A stretch of 64,000 nt of DNA from Ralstonia pickettii (GTDB taxonomy: Bacteria > Pseudomonadota > Gammaproteobacteria > Burkholderiales > Burkholderiaceae), in contig NZ_JFZG01000026.1 in assembly GCF_000607165.1 (NCBI RefSeq), forward strand, positions 1 to 64,000. Direction: 5' to 3'. A program made the translations under genes and the position numbers. This document shows, one piece after another, positions 47,153 through 56,511 of the stretch. The notes beneath the pieces were generated by a model. That model searched no databases. It saw only the letters and a list, made by a program, of their open reading frames with translations, and was not told the DNA's origin. Each line of letters opens with the position of its first letter. Position 1 is the first letter of the stretch.

Positions 47153-48033
47153 GCGGCGGGTTGATTCACGGTGAATTGATAGCTGCGTTGCAGGCTCTGG
47201 CCGGTGCCGAGAATGGTCAGGCCGTGGTCTTGCGGCAAGCCCGGCAGGTTGTGCGCATTGATCGCGTGGTCGATCGGCTCGAAGCAGAAGAAGTCGTACG
47301 CAACCGGCGTGTACAGCACATAGCGTGACGTGTCGGCGGCAATCTGCACGGACATGCGGCGGCTGGGCCAGACGATCTCGGCGCGGCCATCCCAGCCTTC
47401 GAAGCTGTGATTGATGGCGGCGCTGGCCTCCAGCTTCCGGAGCTTTCGAAAATCTGCGTCGGAAGATGGCGCCTGCAAGACCGTCGGCAGATAGTCCGGC
47501 GCGGATTGCCACATGGCCGTTGCGCCAGCGCGCAACCGAACGTCGGCCGTGCGCGGAAAGAACGGATGCACGCCAAGCCCGAATGGCAGCGTCGCACCTT
47601 CGTTGCGCACCGTGAGCGCGATGTCTAGCGTGTTGCCTGCCAGCGTGTAGCGCTGCACCGCCAGATAGCGGAATGGGCGGCCGTGGTCGACCATCGCGGC
47701 GAGTTCAACGGACGTATCTGTTTGCGACACTGCGTGCCACGGCATCAGCCAGCCGTGGCCATGCAGCGGATACGGTTCGTCGTCACGCGTGCGCGGCACT
47801 TCGATGGTCTGCCCCTGGAACGCGAAGCGCCCGCCGCCGATGCGGTTGGACCACGGCACCAGCGGATAGCAGGCCAGCGTTCTCGGATCGCGCAGTGCAG
47901 CGTCTGCATCGCCCGGCCGGAAGAGGGGTGCAACATCACCGTCTCGCAGCAGATCGAAACGCAGCAATCCGGCTCCCGCCTCGGGCAGCACCTCGGCGCG
48001 TAGCACGCCGTTGTCAAGCCGCAACGTAGGCAT
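47149..48033 (-). CDS. Aldose 1-epimerase family protein
   Basis: A 294-residue galactose-mutarotase-like protein. Markers are PLVPWSNRIGGGRFAFQG, LHGHGWLMPW with the catalytic-histidine context, and LGVHPFFPRT. It probably interconverts alpha and beta sugar anomers before oxidation. The ATG at 48,033 lies within the end of the lactonase gene (20-base overlap), and its own stop overlaps the SDR start, so three genes are tightly coupled. Confidence 0.87.
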   Translation of the reverse strand: MPTLRLDNGVLRAEVLPEAGAGLLRFDLLRDGDVAPLFRPGDADAALRDPRTLACYPLVPWSNRIGGGRFAFQGQTIEVPRTRDDEPYPLHGHGWLMPWHAVSQTDTSVELAAMVDHGRPFRYLAVQRYTLAGNTLDIALTVRNEGATLPFGLGVHPFFPRTADVRLRAGATAMWQSAPDYLPTVLQAPSSDADFRKLRKLEASAAINHSFEGWDGRAEIVWPSRRMSVQIAADTSRYVLYTPVAYDFFCFEPIDHAINAHNLPGLPQDHGLTILGTGQSLQRSYQFTVNQPAA

Positions 48034-48928
48034 GGCCGAACCGGCCCTCCGGCAATCCGCGTACGTCGGGCACGGCAAGCTGCAGCGTCGCGCCGGCGTT
48101 CACGTCTTCTGCCAGGCGGTGCGACGACAAGCCGTCGCGCGCCGTCGTCAGATACAGCGTATCGAGCACCTCGCCGCCAAATGCGGGGCACGTGGGCTGC
48201 GATGCCGGCACGGACATGCGCGCCAGCACGCGCCCATCCGGTGCGTAGCGCGTCAGGCGGTTGCCGCCCCACTCTGCGTTCCAGAGGCAGCCGTCTGCGT
48301 CGACGGTGGAGCCATCGGGCGAGCCTTTGTGGGCACCCTCGGCATCCTGGTCGCGCAGATCGGCGAAGACGCGAATATTGGCGACTTCGCCGGCCTGCCC
48401 GTCGTAATCGCACGCGTGGATACGGCGGCTGTGCGTATCGCACCAATACATGGTCTCGCCGTCGGGGCTGAAGGCAATGCTGTTGGCGATGGCAATGTGA
48501 GGCAGCGCCAGACGCTGCAGCGCACCCATCGGCGTGAAGCGATAAAAACTGCCGGTGGGTTCGGGGCCGCCTTCGTGCATGGTGCCGAAGACGTAATTGC
48601 CGGAGCGATCGGCGCGGCCGTCGTTGACGCGCGTGGTCGGGTTGTCGGGCTCAACCTCGGCCAGCAGCGTAAGCGTGCCGGTGCGCGTGTCGAAACGGGC
48701 GATGTTCTTGGCAAGGCCCAGGATGAGCACGCCGGGTTCGTCCGTCAGCACGAAAGAGCCCACGCGTTGCGGCAGCGGCCATTGGCGCTCCTGCCCCGTC
48801 GCCGGATCGTGCTGCCACAGCAGCGATTCCTGGATGTCCGTCCACCAGAGCAGGCGCTGGGCGTCGTCCCAGACAATGCCTTCGCCCAGCGTGCACCGCA
48901 GATCGGAGAGCGTGGTTGCGGTTGTCAT
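48014..48928 (-). CDS. SMP-30/gluconolactonase-family sugar lactonase
   Basis: A 304-residue six-bladed propeller lactonase. Metal-site motifs are LGEGIVWDD (Glu), VNDGRADRSGN (Asn/Asp), ANSIAFSPDG (Asn) and KGSPDGSTVDADG (Asp). It should open the galactono- or arabinono-1,4-lactone made by the dehydrogenase. The ATG at 48,928 has TGAGG eight bases upstream; a GTG six codons earlier is the alternative. araH ends ten bases upstream. Confidence 0.88.
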   Translation of the reverse strand: MTTATTLSDLRCTLGEGIVWDDAQRLLWWTDIQESLLWQHDPATGQERQWPLPQRVGSFVLTDEPGVLILGLAKNIARFDTRTGTLTLLAEVEPDNPTTRVNDGRADRSGNYVFGTMHEGGPEPTGSFYRFTPMGALQRLALPHIAIANSIAFSPDGETMYWCDTHSRRIHACDYDGQAGEVANIRVFADLRDQDAEGAHKGSPDGSTVDADGCLWNAEWGGNRLTRYAPDGRVLARMSVPASQPTCPAFGGEVLDTLYLTTARDGLSSHRLAEDVNAGATLQLAVPDVRGLPEGRFGHAYVAA

Positions 48929-48938
48929 CTGCGCAGCC

Positions 48939-49946
48939 TCACTCACGGCCGCCGCGGTTCTTCAACTGGTCGACCAGCACCGCTGCCAGCAGAATCGCGC
49001 CGCGCACGAGGTACTGGTAGAACGCGTCGATATTCAGCAGGTTCATCGCGTTCTGCACGGTGCCCATGATGAGCACGCCGACCAGCACCCCGCTGATGGT
49101 GGCGCGGCCGCCCAGCAGCGACACGCCGCCCAGCACACACGCCGAGATCACGTTCAGCTCAAAGCCTTGCGCAGCATTCGGCTGGCCGCTGGTGATGCGC
49201 GCCGCCAGAATCACGCCCGCCAGCGCAGCAACCACGCCCTGGATGAGGAAGATGACGATGCGCGTCATGTTGACGTTCACGCCCGCCAGCCGTGCCGCTT
49301 CCGGATTGCCGCCAATCGCCAGCGTATTGCGGCCGTAGATCGTCTTGTTGAGCAGCACGCCAAACACCACGAAGCACAGCCCCGCCACCCACACCGGCGT
49401 CGGCACGCCAAAGACGATGGTGTTGCCCAGGTCGAAGAAGTCCATGTCGGACACGCCCACCGCCTGCCCGTGCGAGGCAATGAAGGCGAGGCCGCGTACG
49501 ATTTCCATCGTGGCCAGCGTGGTGATCAGCGCATTGATCTTCAGCTTGGCGATCACGAAACCGTTGACGCCACCGATGATCGCGCCCGCCACCAGGCTGC
49601 CGCCGATGCCGAGTGCGATGCTGCCGGTGGCGTTGATGATCATCGCGCACAGCACGCCGGCAAACGCCACCGTGGAGCCGATCGACAGGTCGAAATCACG
49701 CGACGCCAGACAGAACATCATCGTGCAGGCGACCATGCCGATCTGCGAGACGGAGAGCGCCAAGCCCACCATGTTCTGCCACGAGAAGAAGTACTCGACC
49801 GAGAACGACAGCGCGGCAAACAGAATGGCGAAGATCAGCGGCAGGCTGAAATCGTCCAGCAGGCGAAGTAGGCGCGTCTTGTTCATGGCAGAGCGTGCCG
49901 ATGCGGCGAGCGCATCGGAATGTTGCAGGGGTTGAGACTGGGACAT
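48939..49946 (-). CDS. araH: Sugar ABC transporter permease AraH
   Basis: A 335-residue inner-membrane permease with about nine to ten spans, of the AraH/RbsC type. The EAA-like loop GNPEAARLAGVNVNMTRIV and SRDFDLSIGSTVAFAGV are characteristic. It forms the channel of the sugar importer with AraG and AraF. It is 17 bases downstream of araG and directly upstream of the lactonase gene, so uptake and catabolism are in one operon. Confidence 0.92.
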   Translation of the reverse strand: MSQSQPLQHSDALAASARSAMNKTRLLRLLDDFSLPLIFAILFAALSFSVEYFFSWQNMVGLALSVSQIGMVACTMMFCLASRDFDLSIGSTVAFAGVLCAMIINATGSIALGIGGSLVAGAIIGGVNGFVIAKLKINALITTLATMEIVRGLAFIASHGQAVGVSDMDFFDLGNTIVFGVPTPVWVAGLCFVVFGVLLNKTIYGRNTLAIGGNPEAARLAGVNVNMTRIVIFLIQGVVAALAGVILAARITSGQPNAAQGFELNVISACVLGGVSLLGGRATISGVLVGVLIMGTVQNAMNLLNIDAFYQYLVRGAILLAAVLVDQLKNRGGRE

Positions 49947-49963
49947 CTTGGACTCCGGGGTTC

Positions 49964-51511
49964 TCAGGCAGCCAGCGGCGGCATGGGTGCAGAAGGCAGC
50001 GGCGCAGATTCAGGGCCTGACTCGGGACGTAGGGCGAGCTTGAGCACGGCCTGCTCATTGGCCTGCTCGCGCGGCAGTTCGCCGGCGATGCGGCCTTCGC
50101 TCATCACGAGCACGCGGTCGGCCACACCGAGGATTTCCGGCAACTCGCTGGAAATCATCAGCACGGCCACGCCACGTTCGGCCAGCTCGTACAGCACCTG
50201 GTAGATCTCGTTCTTGGCACCGACGTCGATGCCGCGCGTGGGCTCATCGATGATCAGCACACGCATGTCGTCTTCGGCCAGCCAGCGCGCCAGAATGGCC
50301 TTCTGCTGGTTGCCGCCCGACAGCAGGCGAATCGGCTGCTCGCGGTTGGGCGTCTTGATGCGCAGGCGCGCGATGTAGTGGTCAGCCGTCTTCGCTTCCT
50401 GCTTGTCATTGACGAACAGGCCGAAGCGACGCTGGTTGCGCCGGCAGCTGATGTTGATGTTTTCCGACACCGAGCGGCAGCCGATGATGCCCTCTTCCTT
50501 GCGGTCTTCCGGGCACAGGACGATGCCTTGGCGGATGGCATCGGCCACATCGCGGATGCGGATCGGCGCGCCGTCGAGCGTGATGCTCCCGGCCGTCTTG
50601 CGATCGGCCCCGTAGATCAATCGCGCCAGCTCCGACCGCCCCGCACCCACCAGCCCGAACAGGCCGACGATCTCGCCGCGGCGCACGGACAGGCTTGCCG
50701 GCTCGGCCAACTTCGGGCCCACCAGGCCATCCACCTGCAAGCGCACGTCGCCCAGCGGGCGCGCGCGGTAATCGAAGATATCGTCGATCTGGCGGCCGAC
50801 CATCTGCGCGACCAGCTCGTCACGCGTGACGTTGGCCATCGACGGGAAATCCGCCACCTTGCGGCCGTCGCGGAAGATCGTGCAGCCGTCGCACAGCTCG
50901 AAAATCTCATCCAGCCGGTGCGAGATGTAGATCAGCGCACGGCCTTGGGCGCGCAGGTCTTTCACGAGGCGGAACAGGATGTCGGTCTCGCGGATCGACA
51001 GCGAACTTGTCGGCTCGTCCAGCGCAATCACGCGCGCATCGCGCAGGATCGCCTTGCAGATCTCGACCATCTGGCGCTGCCCGATCGACAGGTGTTTCAG
51101 CTTGGCGCGCGGGTCCAGATCGACACCGATGCGGCCGAGCTGTTCGCGCGTCCAGGCCATCGCCTCGCGCTGGCGGATGAACCCGCCGCTGGCCGGCAAA
51201 TGGCCGAGCAGCAGGTTGTCCATCACCGTCAGTTCGGGCACCGTCTGCAGCTCCTGGTGGATGACGGCAATGCCGGCATCCAGCGCCGCCCGCGTGGTCG
51301 GGAACGCCGTCGGCTGGCCCTCGACGACGATCTGCCCTCCGTCGGGCTGATAGTCGCCGCCCAGGATCTTCAACAGCGTCGACTTGCCCGCGCCGTTCTC
51401 GCCCAGCAAGCCGTGCACGCGGCCGCATTCGATGCCAAACGACACATCGGACAGCGCCCGCACACCCGGAAACACCTTGCTGATGCCACGAAACTCAAGA
51501 AACGCCGACAT
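49964..51511 (-). CDS. araG: Sugar ABC transporter ATP-binding protein AraG
   Basis: A 515-residue protein with two tandem ABC domains, as in AraG/MglA/RbsA. Domain 1 has Walker [15 protein letters not shown], signature [11 protein letters not shown] and Walker [10 protein letters not shown]. Domain 2 has a degenerate Walker A region ([14 protein letters not shown]), signature [11 protein letters not shown] and [10 protein letters not shown]. It energises import of L-arabinose, D-galactose or related sugars. A Pro-rich tail ends the protein. Confidence 0.93.
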   Translation of the reverse strand: MSAFLEFRGISKVFPGVRALSDVSFGIECGRVHGLLGENGAGKSTLLKILGGDYQPDGGQIVVEGQPTAFPTTRAALDAGIAVIHQELQTVPELTVMDNLLLGHLPASGGFIRQREAMAWTREQLGRIGVDLDPRAKLKHLSIGQRQMVEICKAILRDARVIALDEPTSSLSIRETDILFRLVKDLRAQGRALIYISHRLDEIFELCDGCTIFRDGRKVADFPSMANVTRDELVAQMVGRQIDDIFDYRARPLGDVRLQVDGLVGPKLAEPASLSVRRGEIVGLFGLVGAGRSELARLIYGADRKTAGSITLDGAPIRIRDVADAIRQGIVLCPEDRKEEGIIGCRSVSENINISCRRNQRRFGLFVNDKQEAKTADHYIARLRIKTPNREQPIRLLSGGNQQKAILARWLAEDDMRVLIIDEPTRGIDVGAKNEIYQVLYELAERGVAVLMISSELPEILGVADRVLVMSEGRIAGELPREQANEQAVLKLALRPESGPESAPLPSAPMPPLAA

Positions 51512-51544
51512 GGCAAGTCTCCTTCAACAACGTTGTCCGCAAGA

Positions 51545-52549
51545 TCACAAACCCATTTCCTGGCGGACTTGCTTCTCGTTGTCGCGTGTCATCAGGCGGC
51601 CGCTGGTCAGGGTAAGCGGGTCCGGTGCCTTGTTGTTCTTGATCCACTCGTACATGTTGATCGAGGTTTCGTAGCCGTGGCGCTTCGGGCTGATCAGCAC
51701 GGTGCCGAAGAAACCGGTCTTCTCGGGCTTGGAGAACTCGTTGAGCGCCGACTGGCTGCCGCCGATGCCCACACCGATGATGTCTGCCGGCTTCACGCCG
51801 TGGCCTTCCGCTGCACGCACTGCGCCCAGCACGGCTTCGTCATTCAGGCCGAAGGCAATCCAGTGCTTGAACTTCGGGTTCTTGGTCAGGGTGATGTTGG
51901 CGGCGTTGAACGCGGCTTCGGTATCCGTCTTGGCCTGCGGGCTGGTCAGCACGTTCGCGGCCGGGAAGCCCGCTTTGGTGAGCGCTGCGACTGCGCCGTC
52001 GGTGCGCTCCTTGGCGGTCGGCAGTTGGTCATACGCAATACGGATGGCACCGACTTCCGACAGATTCCAGCCGCGCTTTTTCATCTCCTGCGCAATCGCA
52101 TCGCCCACCTGTTCGCCGATCTTCGTGGCCGAGATGCCCATGTGCGGCACGGATTCGATCGGCTTGCCAGCACCGTCGACCAGGCGGTCATCCACCGTCA
52201 TCAGCTTGAGGTTGTTCTGCTTGGCCTTGGCCACGACTGCCGGTCCGAGCTTCACGTCGGGCACGCAGATCACGAAACCCTGCGCATGCTGCGCGCCCAG
52301 GTTGTCGATGGCCGTCAGCACTTCGCCGCCGCTGGGCACGCCAATCTTCACCAGCTTGAAGCCCTTTTCCTTGGCGGCCTGGTCTGCGAACTTCCATTCG
52401 TCCTGGAACCACGGCTCTTCGGGCTGCTTGACCAGGAAGCCGATCTTCACGTCATCGGCTGCATGGGCAAACACCGAGAGGCCGCCGGCCATGGCGAACA
52501 GCGTGGCGGCAGCAATGGCCTTGAATGTCCCGCGTCGTTGTTGTTGCAT
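51545..52549 (-). CDS. araF: Periplasmic sugar-binding protein AraF (first copy)
   Basis: A 334-residue exported binding protein with a signal peptide ending FAHA (about residue 31) and a type I periplasmic fold. IGFLVKQPEEPWFQDEW and NLGAQHAQGFVICVPDVKLG match the L-arabinose-binding protein family. E. coli AraF also binds D-galactose, which fits the adjacent galactonate genes. AGGAGAC precedes the ATG. A paralogue of equal length lies at 62,847-63,851. Confidence 0.92.
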   Translation of the reverse strand: MQQQRRGTFKAIAAATLFAMAGGLSVFAHAADDVKIGFLVKQPEEPWFQDEWKFADQAAKEKGFKLVKIGVPSGGEVLTAIDNLGAQHAQGFVICVPDVKLGPAVVAKAKQNNLKLMTVDDRLVDGAGKPIESVPHMGISATKIGEQVGDAIAQEMKKRGWNLSEVGAIRIAYDQLPTAKERTDGAVAALTKAGFPAANVLTSPQAKTDTEAAFNAANITLTKNPKFKHWIAFGLNDEAVLGAVRAAEGHGVKPADIIGVGIGGSQSALNEFSKPEKTGFFGTVLISPKRHGYETSINMYEWIKNNKAPDPLTLTSGRLMTRDNEKQVRQEMGL

Positions 52550-52625
52550 GTTGTCTCCTTGCGATGCCGTCTTTGCGGCATCTGTTCTGCGTTGGATGAA
52601 AGATGGGATGGCGTGGGCGCCGGGC

Positions 52626-53639
52626 TTACGCCACCTTCAAGGTTTTGACCAGACCGCGCTCGCGTGCGATGGCGATCGCGCCGCTGCCGGCCAGGTGTTC
52701 CTGCTGTTCACTGCTCGTAACGGTGACCTTGCCCGAGAAGAAATCGTCGTCCGACACCAGCACGGCCAGCGCCTCGCGCAGCAGCGGCTTGCCGGTGATG
52801 ACGAACTGCGTGCCGGGGTTCATGCGGATCGCGCTGCTGTTCTTGAGCGTGAGCAGATCCGCGCCCAGCACCGCGCCCAGCAGGAAGTTGGCCCGCGCAT
52901 TGCGCTCGTAGATCGTGAACTGACCCAGCGTGCGCACCATGAAACAGGCGCGCCCCAGTCCGATGCTGCTGGCGCTGCGCGCGCCGGACAGCAACATTTC
53001 CGAATCGACCTCGGTGGCAAAGTCGGAGTCGAGCGCGTCGGCCAGGATGGTGTTGTGCGTGATCACGTGCAGCAGCTCGCCAGCCAGCGTCGTCACACAG
53101 CCGGTGATGCGCTGATCCGCGTCCAGATGCACAAACTTCGAGTGCGAACCCGGCAGCACGATCACCGCCGGCTCTGTGATGCCAAGGCGAGCGACCAAAC
53201 CCATGGTCTCGACTTCTTCGCCGCGCATCATGTCCATCGACTCGATGTTGTGCAGGCCGAGGTTGTCCACCGGATTGCGCACGCCCGGCACAAACCAGAT
53301 TGGCTGGGGGCACACCTCGGGAATGCTCGCCTGCACCATCCCCGCGGCCAGGTCGCGCAGGCCGGCTGGCGCCACCAGGTGCGGTACTTCATGCAGGCCA
53401 ACGTTGGAGGTGATCATGCCGGACGCCAGCACCAAGTCGACCTGGCTCATGCCGAAACCGGCCTTCTGCAGCGCAGCTTCAATGGTGTCCTGCACGCCGC
53501 GCTGCAGCGTCGTCCGGTTGCCGGTGATGGCGGTGTCGCGCACGCCAACCTGGCGCGCAGCCTGGCAGAGCGCAACGTCATCGCGCCAGACCGTGACGCG
53601 TGTGTTGGTGGTACCGGTATCGATGGTGAGGATGTTCAT
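52626..53639 (-). CDS. dgoK: 2-dehydro-3-deoxygalactonokinase DgoK
   Basis: A 337-residue sugar kinase that phosphorylates 2-keto-3-deoxygalactonate before DgoA cleaves it. The nucleotide-binding start MNILTIDTGTTNTRVTVWRD and the PGSHSKFVHLD motif fit the family. The ATG at 53,639 is preferred; another ATG three codons upstream is possible and neither has a strong ribosome binding site. It precedes araF by 76 bases. Confidence 0.92.
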   Translation of the reverse strand: MNILTIDTGTTNTRVTVWRDDVALCQAARQVGVRDTAITGNRTTLQRGVQDTIEAALQKAGFGMSQVDLVLASGMITSNVGLHEVPHLVAPAGLRDLAAGMVQASIPEVCPQPIWFVPGVRNPVDNLGLHNIESMDMMRGEEVETMGLVARLGITEPAVIVLPGSHSKFVHLDADQRITGCVTTLAGELLHVITHNTILADALDSDFATEVDSEMLLSGARSASSIGLGRACFMVRTLGQFTIYERNARANFLLGAVLGADLLTLKNSSAIRMNPGTQFVITGKPLLREALAVLVSDDDFFSGKVTVTSSEQQEHLAGSGAIAIARERGLVKTLKVA

Positions 53640-53680
53640 GCGTGGCATTGCTTGGTGTGACGTGGGACGGGCCCTGGGTT

Positions 53681-53816
53681 AAAACCGTTTCATGATCCGC
53701 AGCGAGCGGCCCGTGGTTGACTTGGAAGGCGCCGCCGTCCATGAAGACGTCGTCGAGAAGCGGCAACGTCGCACAGTCGAGTTCGGGGCGCGCAACAGGA
53801 TCATGAGCGGTTTTTT
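53681..53816. repeat. Long-range imperfect inverted repeat downstream of the porin
   Basis: AAAACCGTTTCATGATCC (53,681-53,698) is nearly the reverse complement of GGATCATGAGCGGTTTTTT (53,798-53,816), with one inserted base and one change. The arms enclose about 100 bases. The right arm abuts the porin stop codon, and on the minus strand the structure closes with TTTT, so it may work as an extended terminator or an RNA-stabilising fold. Confidence 0.65.
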
Positions 53817-54879
53817 AGAACGAGTGAACGATACCGGTGTAGGCACCCAGTTGGTTCTTACCCGGCGCCGGGTTGTTGTTGGTTGCTTCCACCGAGAAGT
53901 TGGCGGTAGCGCTGTTCTGCACCGTGCCCACGCTCGCGTACAGCATCGTGCGCTTGGACAGGTTGTAGTTGGCACCCGCCATGAACAGGTTGGCGTTACC
54001 GCCGCCGTGGTTCACGTTGACGCGATAGGCCGCGCCGATCAGCGTCAACGCCGGCGTGACTTCATAGTTGATGCCCAGCCAGTAATGATTGGCCTTGGTC
54101 GGGGCGCCCGCTGCCGCATCCGGTGCAGACAGGTTTTCATACGCGGCAAACAGCTTCGCCTTGCCGATGGTGTACGTACCGCCGATCGTCGCTTCCTTCG
54201 AGAAATTGAAGATGTCGCTGAACTTGCCGTTGCCGTCGCGGATCACGTCGTAGATCGCGCGCACCTCCAGCGGGCCGGCGGTGTAGACGGCGGACACGCC
54301 ATCGCGACGGCTGTTCGTGAACGAGCCGGGTTGTTCACCCAGACCGGTCTGCAGGCCGATCTGGAAGCCGCCCCAGGTCGGGCTTTGGTATTCGACGACG
54401 TTGTTGGCGCCCGGCCAGTTACGCCCGCGCACCAGCGTAGCCGAGCCGATGAACTGCTGGCCGGTCGGGTCCAGGAACCAGACGTCGTTGCTGATGAAGA
54501 GGTTCTTGCCGGCCGTCAACGTGCCCCAGGTCGGGCTGGACAGGCCGACGTACGAACGGCGATTAAACAGCGCGTCACCGTTGGTTTTGCCTTGCGCCGC
54601 GCCAAAGCCGGACTCCAGCCGGAAGACCGCCTGCAGGCCACCGCCCAGATCCTCCTTGCCCATGAACCCGAACATGCTGGTCCCCCACTGGTTGTCGGCG
54701 GCGCGCCAGAGGCTGCCGCCCGGGGAGGTCGCGGTGGGGGCGACGTTGTTCTGGTAGTCGATGCCGCTGGCGACGCGGCCGTACAGCGTGACGTTGGTTT
54801 GTGCGAGGGCGGGAGCGGTCCAGCCAGCGAGCGCAAGGCTGCACGCCAGCATCCCGCGAACAGCGGTGGTTCGATTCAT
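53815..54879 (-). CDS. Gram-negative general porin
   Basis: A 354-residue trimeric-porin-family protein of the betaproteobacterial type. A signal peptide ends PALA (about residue 26) and the mature protein begins QTNVTLYGRVASGIDY, a typical first strand. LYASVGTVQNSATANFSVEA and the terminal aromatic residue (VHSF) are typical of outer-membrane barrels. The ATG at 54,879 has AGGAG upstream. Placement upstream of dgoK and araF suggests a role in sugar entry (inference). It is divergent from a LysR gene. Confidence 0.92.
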   Translation of the reverse strand: MNRTTAVRGMLACSLALAGWTAPALAQTNVTLYGRVASGIDYQNNVAPTATSPGGSLWRAADNQWGTSMFGFMGKEDLGGGLQAVFRLESGFGAAQGKTNGDALFNRRSYVGLSSPTWGTLTAGKNLFISNDVWFLDPTGQQFIGSATLVRGRNWPGANNVVEYQSPTWGGFQIGLQTGLGEQPGSFTNSRRDGVSAVYTAGPLEVRAIYDVIRDGNGKFSDIFNFSKEATIGGTYTIGKAKLFAAYENLSAPDAAAGAPTKANHYWLGINYEVTPALTLIGAAYRVNVNHGGGNANLFMAGANYNLSKRTMLYASVGTVQNSATANFSVEATNNNPAPGKNQLGAYTGIVHSF

Positions 54880-55053
54880 GACGTCTCCTGAATGTTTTTG
54901 TAGGCGGGGTCCGGTGCGTCGCGCGGTTTGAGATCGCTGGAGGCACACACCAAGCATCGTCACCGGCCCCAGGCGCATTTGTAGTCGGGGCGGCCTTAAC
55001 GTGGCAAACTACAAATTCTTCGTTGTACGTTAAATTTTTCTTAACGAGAACGC

Positions 55054-55980
55054 ATGGCACGACGCCTCCCTCCCCTTAATGCATTGCGCGTCTTTGAAGT
55101 TGCGGGCCGCCATTTGAGCTTCAGCCGGGCTGCGGACGAGCTTTGCGTGACCAACGCTGCCGTCAGCCATCAGATCAAGCAGCTCGAAGATCATCTGGGC
55201 AAAAAGCTCTTTGCGCGCCGCAACAACCAGCTCTCGTTGACCGACGCCGGCGACAACTACCTGCCTCGCGTGCGCGACGCGCTGCGTGCCCTCGAACAAG
55301 CCACCGATCTGCTGATGGACACCGCCGACGCGCCGCTGCGCGTGGCCGTGCCGCCAACCTTCGGCGCCAAATGGCTGGTGCCGCGGCTGTACCGTTTCTT
55401 CAACCAGCATCCGCACGTGCGCGTCGAAGTCTCGACCGCCGACGTGCAAGACCACGGCCAGTTCGATCTGTGCATCGACGACCGGCAAGTCAACGCGCCC
55501 AACCTGCGCGTCGAGTGGTTCACCTCCACCGATTTTTTTCCCGTCTGCAACGCAACGCTGCAGGCGGCCATCCGCATGCCGCAGGACCTCGCCACGCAAA
55601 CGCTGTTGCACGAGCGCGGCGGCCGCCATCTCGCGCACCATCCGACGTGGCGGCAATGGCTCGACGAGGTCGGTGTGCCCCACATCGATGCCACGCGCGG
55701 GCCGGCGTTTTCTGAGGCCCTGATGGCGCTGCAGGCAGCTATTGACGGCCAAGGCGTGGCACTCGGCCAGGGCATCCTTGTCGAGTACGACATCGCCGCC
55801 GGACGTCTGATGCGACCGCTGGCGACCGAAGCCTCGCTGCGCCTGTCGTACTACCTGATCCATCCACACCAGGCAGCCGAGCACGCGGGCTTTGCATTGT
55901 TCCGCCAGTGGCTCGTCGATGAAGTCGCGCGCGGGGGCGGCCGTGCACGCAACCAGCCCCCGGCAAGCGAGGTGTTTTGA
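55054..55980 (+). CDS. LysR-family regulator (GcvA-like)
   Basis: A 308-residue regulator with an N-terminal helix-turn-helix, LNALRVFEVAGRHLSFSRAA then VTNAAVSHQIKQLE, the form seen in GcvA/AmpR-type members. The ligand-binding domain follows. It is divergent from the porin with 174 bases between, so the porin or the galactose operon is the likely target. The inducer is not predictable. Confidence 0.87.
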   Translation: MARRLPPLNALRVFEVAGRHLSFSRAADELCVTNAAVSHQIKQLEDHLGKKLFARRNNQLSLTDAGDNYLPRVRDALRALEQATDLLMDTADAPLRVAVPPTFGAKWLVPRLYRFFNQHPHVRVEVSTADVQDHGQFDLCIDDRQVNAPNLRVEWFTSTDFFPVCNATLQAAIRMPQDLATQTLLHERGGRHLAHHPTWRQWLDEVGVPHIDATRGPAFSEALMALQAAIDGQGVALGQGILVEYDIAAGRLMRPLATEASLRLSYYLIHPHQAAEHAGFALFRQWLVDEVARGGGRARNQPPASEVF

Positions 55981-56057
55981 TTTCTTTTTGATTGTGGCGT
56001 GGCGGGCGCTCTACACTACTCGTCCCTGGCTGCATTGCGCCGAAGAAGGAGCCCGCC

Positions 56058-56477
56058 ATGAGCTTCCCCCGCCCCGCCAACACCCCGTGGCTTGTCCCGT
56101 ACCTGACCGTGCACGACGCCTCGGCCGCCATCGCCTTCTATCGCAACGCGTTCGGTTTCGATGTGCAGGATGAAATGCACGACCATGGCCGCCCGATCCA
56201 CGTCGAGATGACCTACCAGGGCCAGCTCATGCTGATGTTTGCGCCCGAAGGCGTCTTCGGCTCCACCGCCAAAGCCCCTGCCGCCGCGGGCTTTGAATGC
56301 CCGCAGAGCTTCCACCTGTATTGCAACGACGTCGACACCGCGTATCAGAACGCGCTGGACCAGGGCGCCACGTCCATCATGGCGCCGCACGATGCCTTCT
56401 GGGGCGAGCGCTACGCCGCCGTGCGCGATCCCGACGGTTATCGCTGGGGCCTCGCCTGCCGCCCGGCGGCAGCCTGA
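56058..56477 (+). CDS. VOC-superfamily protein (PhnB/glyoxalase-like)
   Basis: A 139-residue vicinal-oxygen-chelate protein made of paired beta-alpha-beta-beta-beta modules. The start VPYLTVHDASAAIAFYRNAF and the end GERYAAVRDPDGYRWGLA match the PhnB/YdeM-like group. The reaction is unknown. The ATG at 56,058 has AAGAAGGA upstream. rsmE follows 34 bases later. Confidence 0.85.
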   Translation: MSFPRPANTPWLVPYLTVHDASAAIAFYRNAFGFDVQDEMHDHGRPIHVEMTYQGQLMLMFAPEGVFGSTAKAPAAAGFECPQSFHLYCNDVDTAYQNALDQGATSIMAPHDAFWGERYAAVRDPDGYRWGLACRPAAA

Positions 56478-56511
56478 TCGCCTGACCCGATTCACCACAA
56501 GGATTGCTGTC

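Noticed and set aside
50378-53660. Very long open frames opposite araG, araF and dgoK
   Set aside because: The minus-strand proteins have full family motifs. The plus-strand frames are Arg/His/Ser-rich with no start signals.
53578-53814. A 78-codon frame that continues directly after the porin stop codon
   Set aside because: It stays open by chance in GC-rich DNA, overlaps the inverted repeat and the start of dgoK, and lacks a good start. It was not called as a gene, though stop read-through cannot be excluded.
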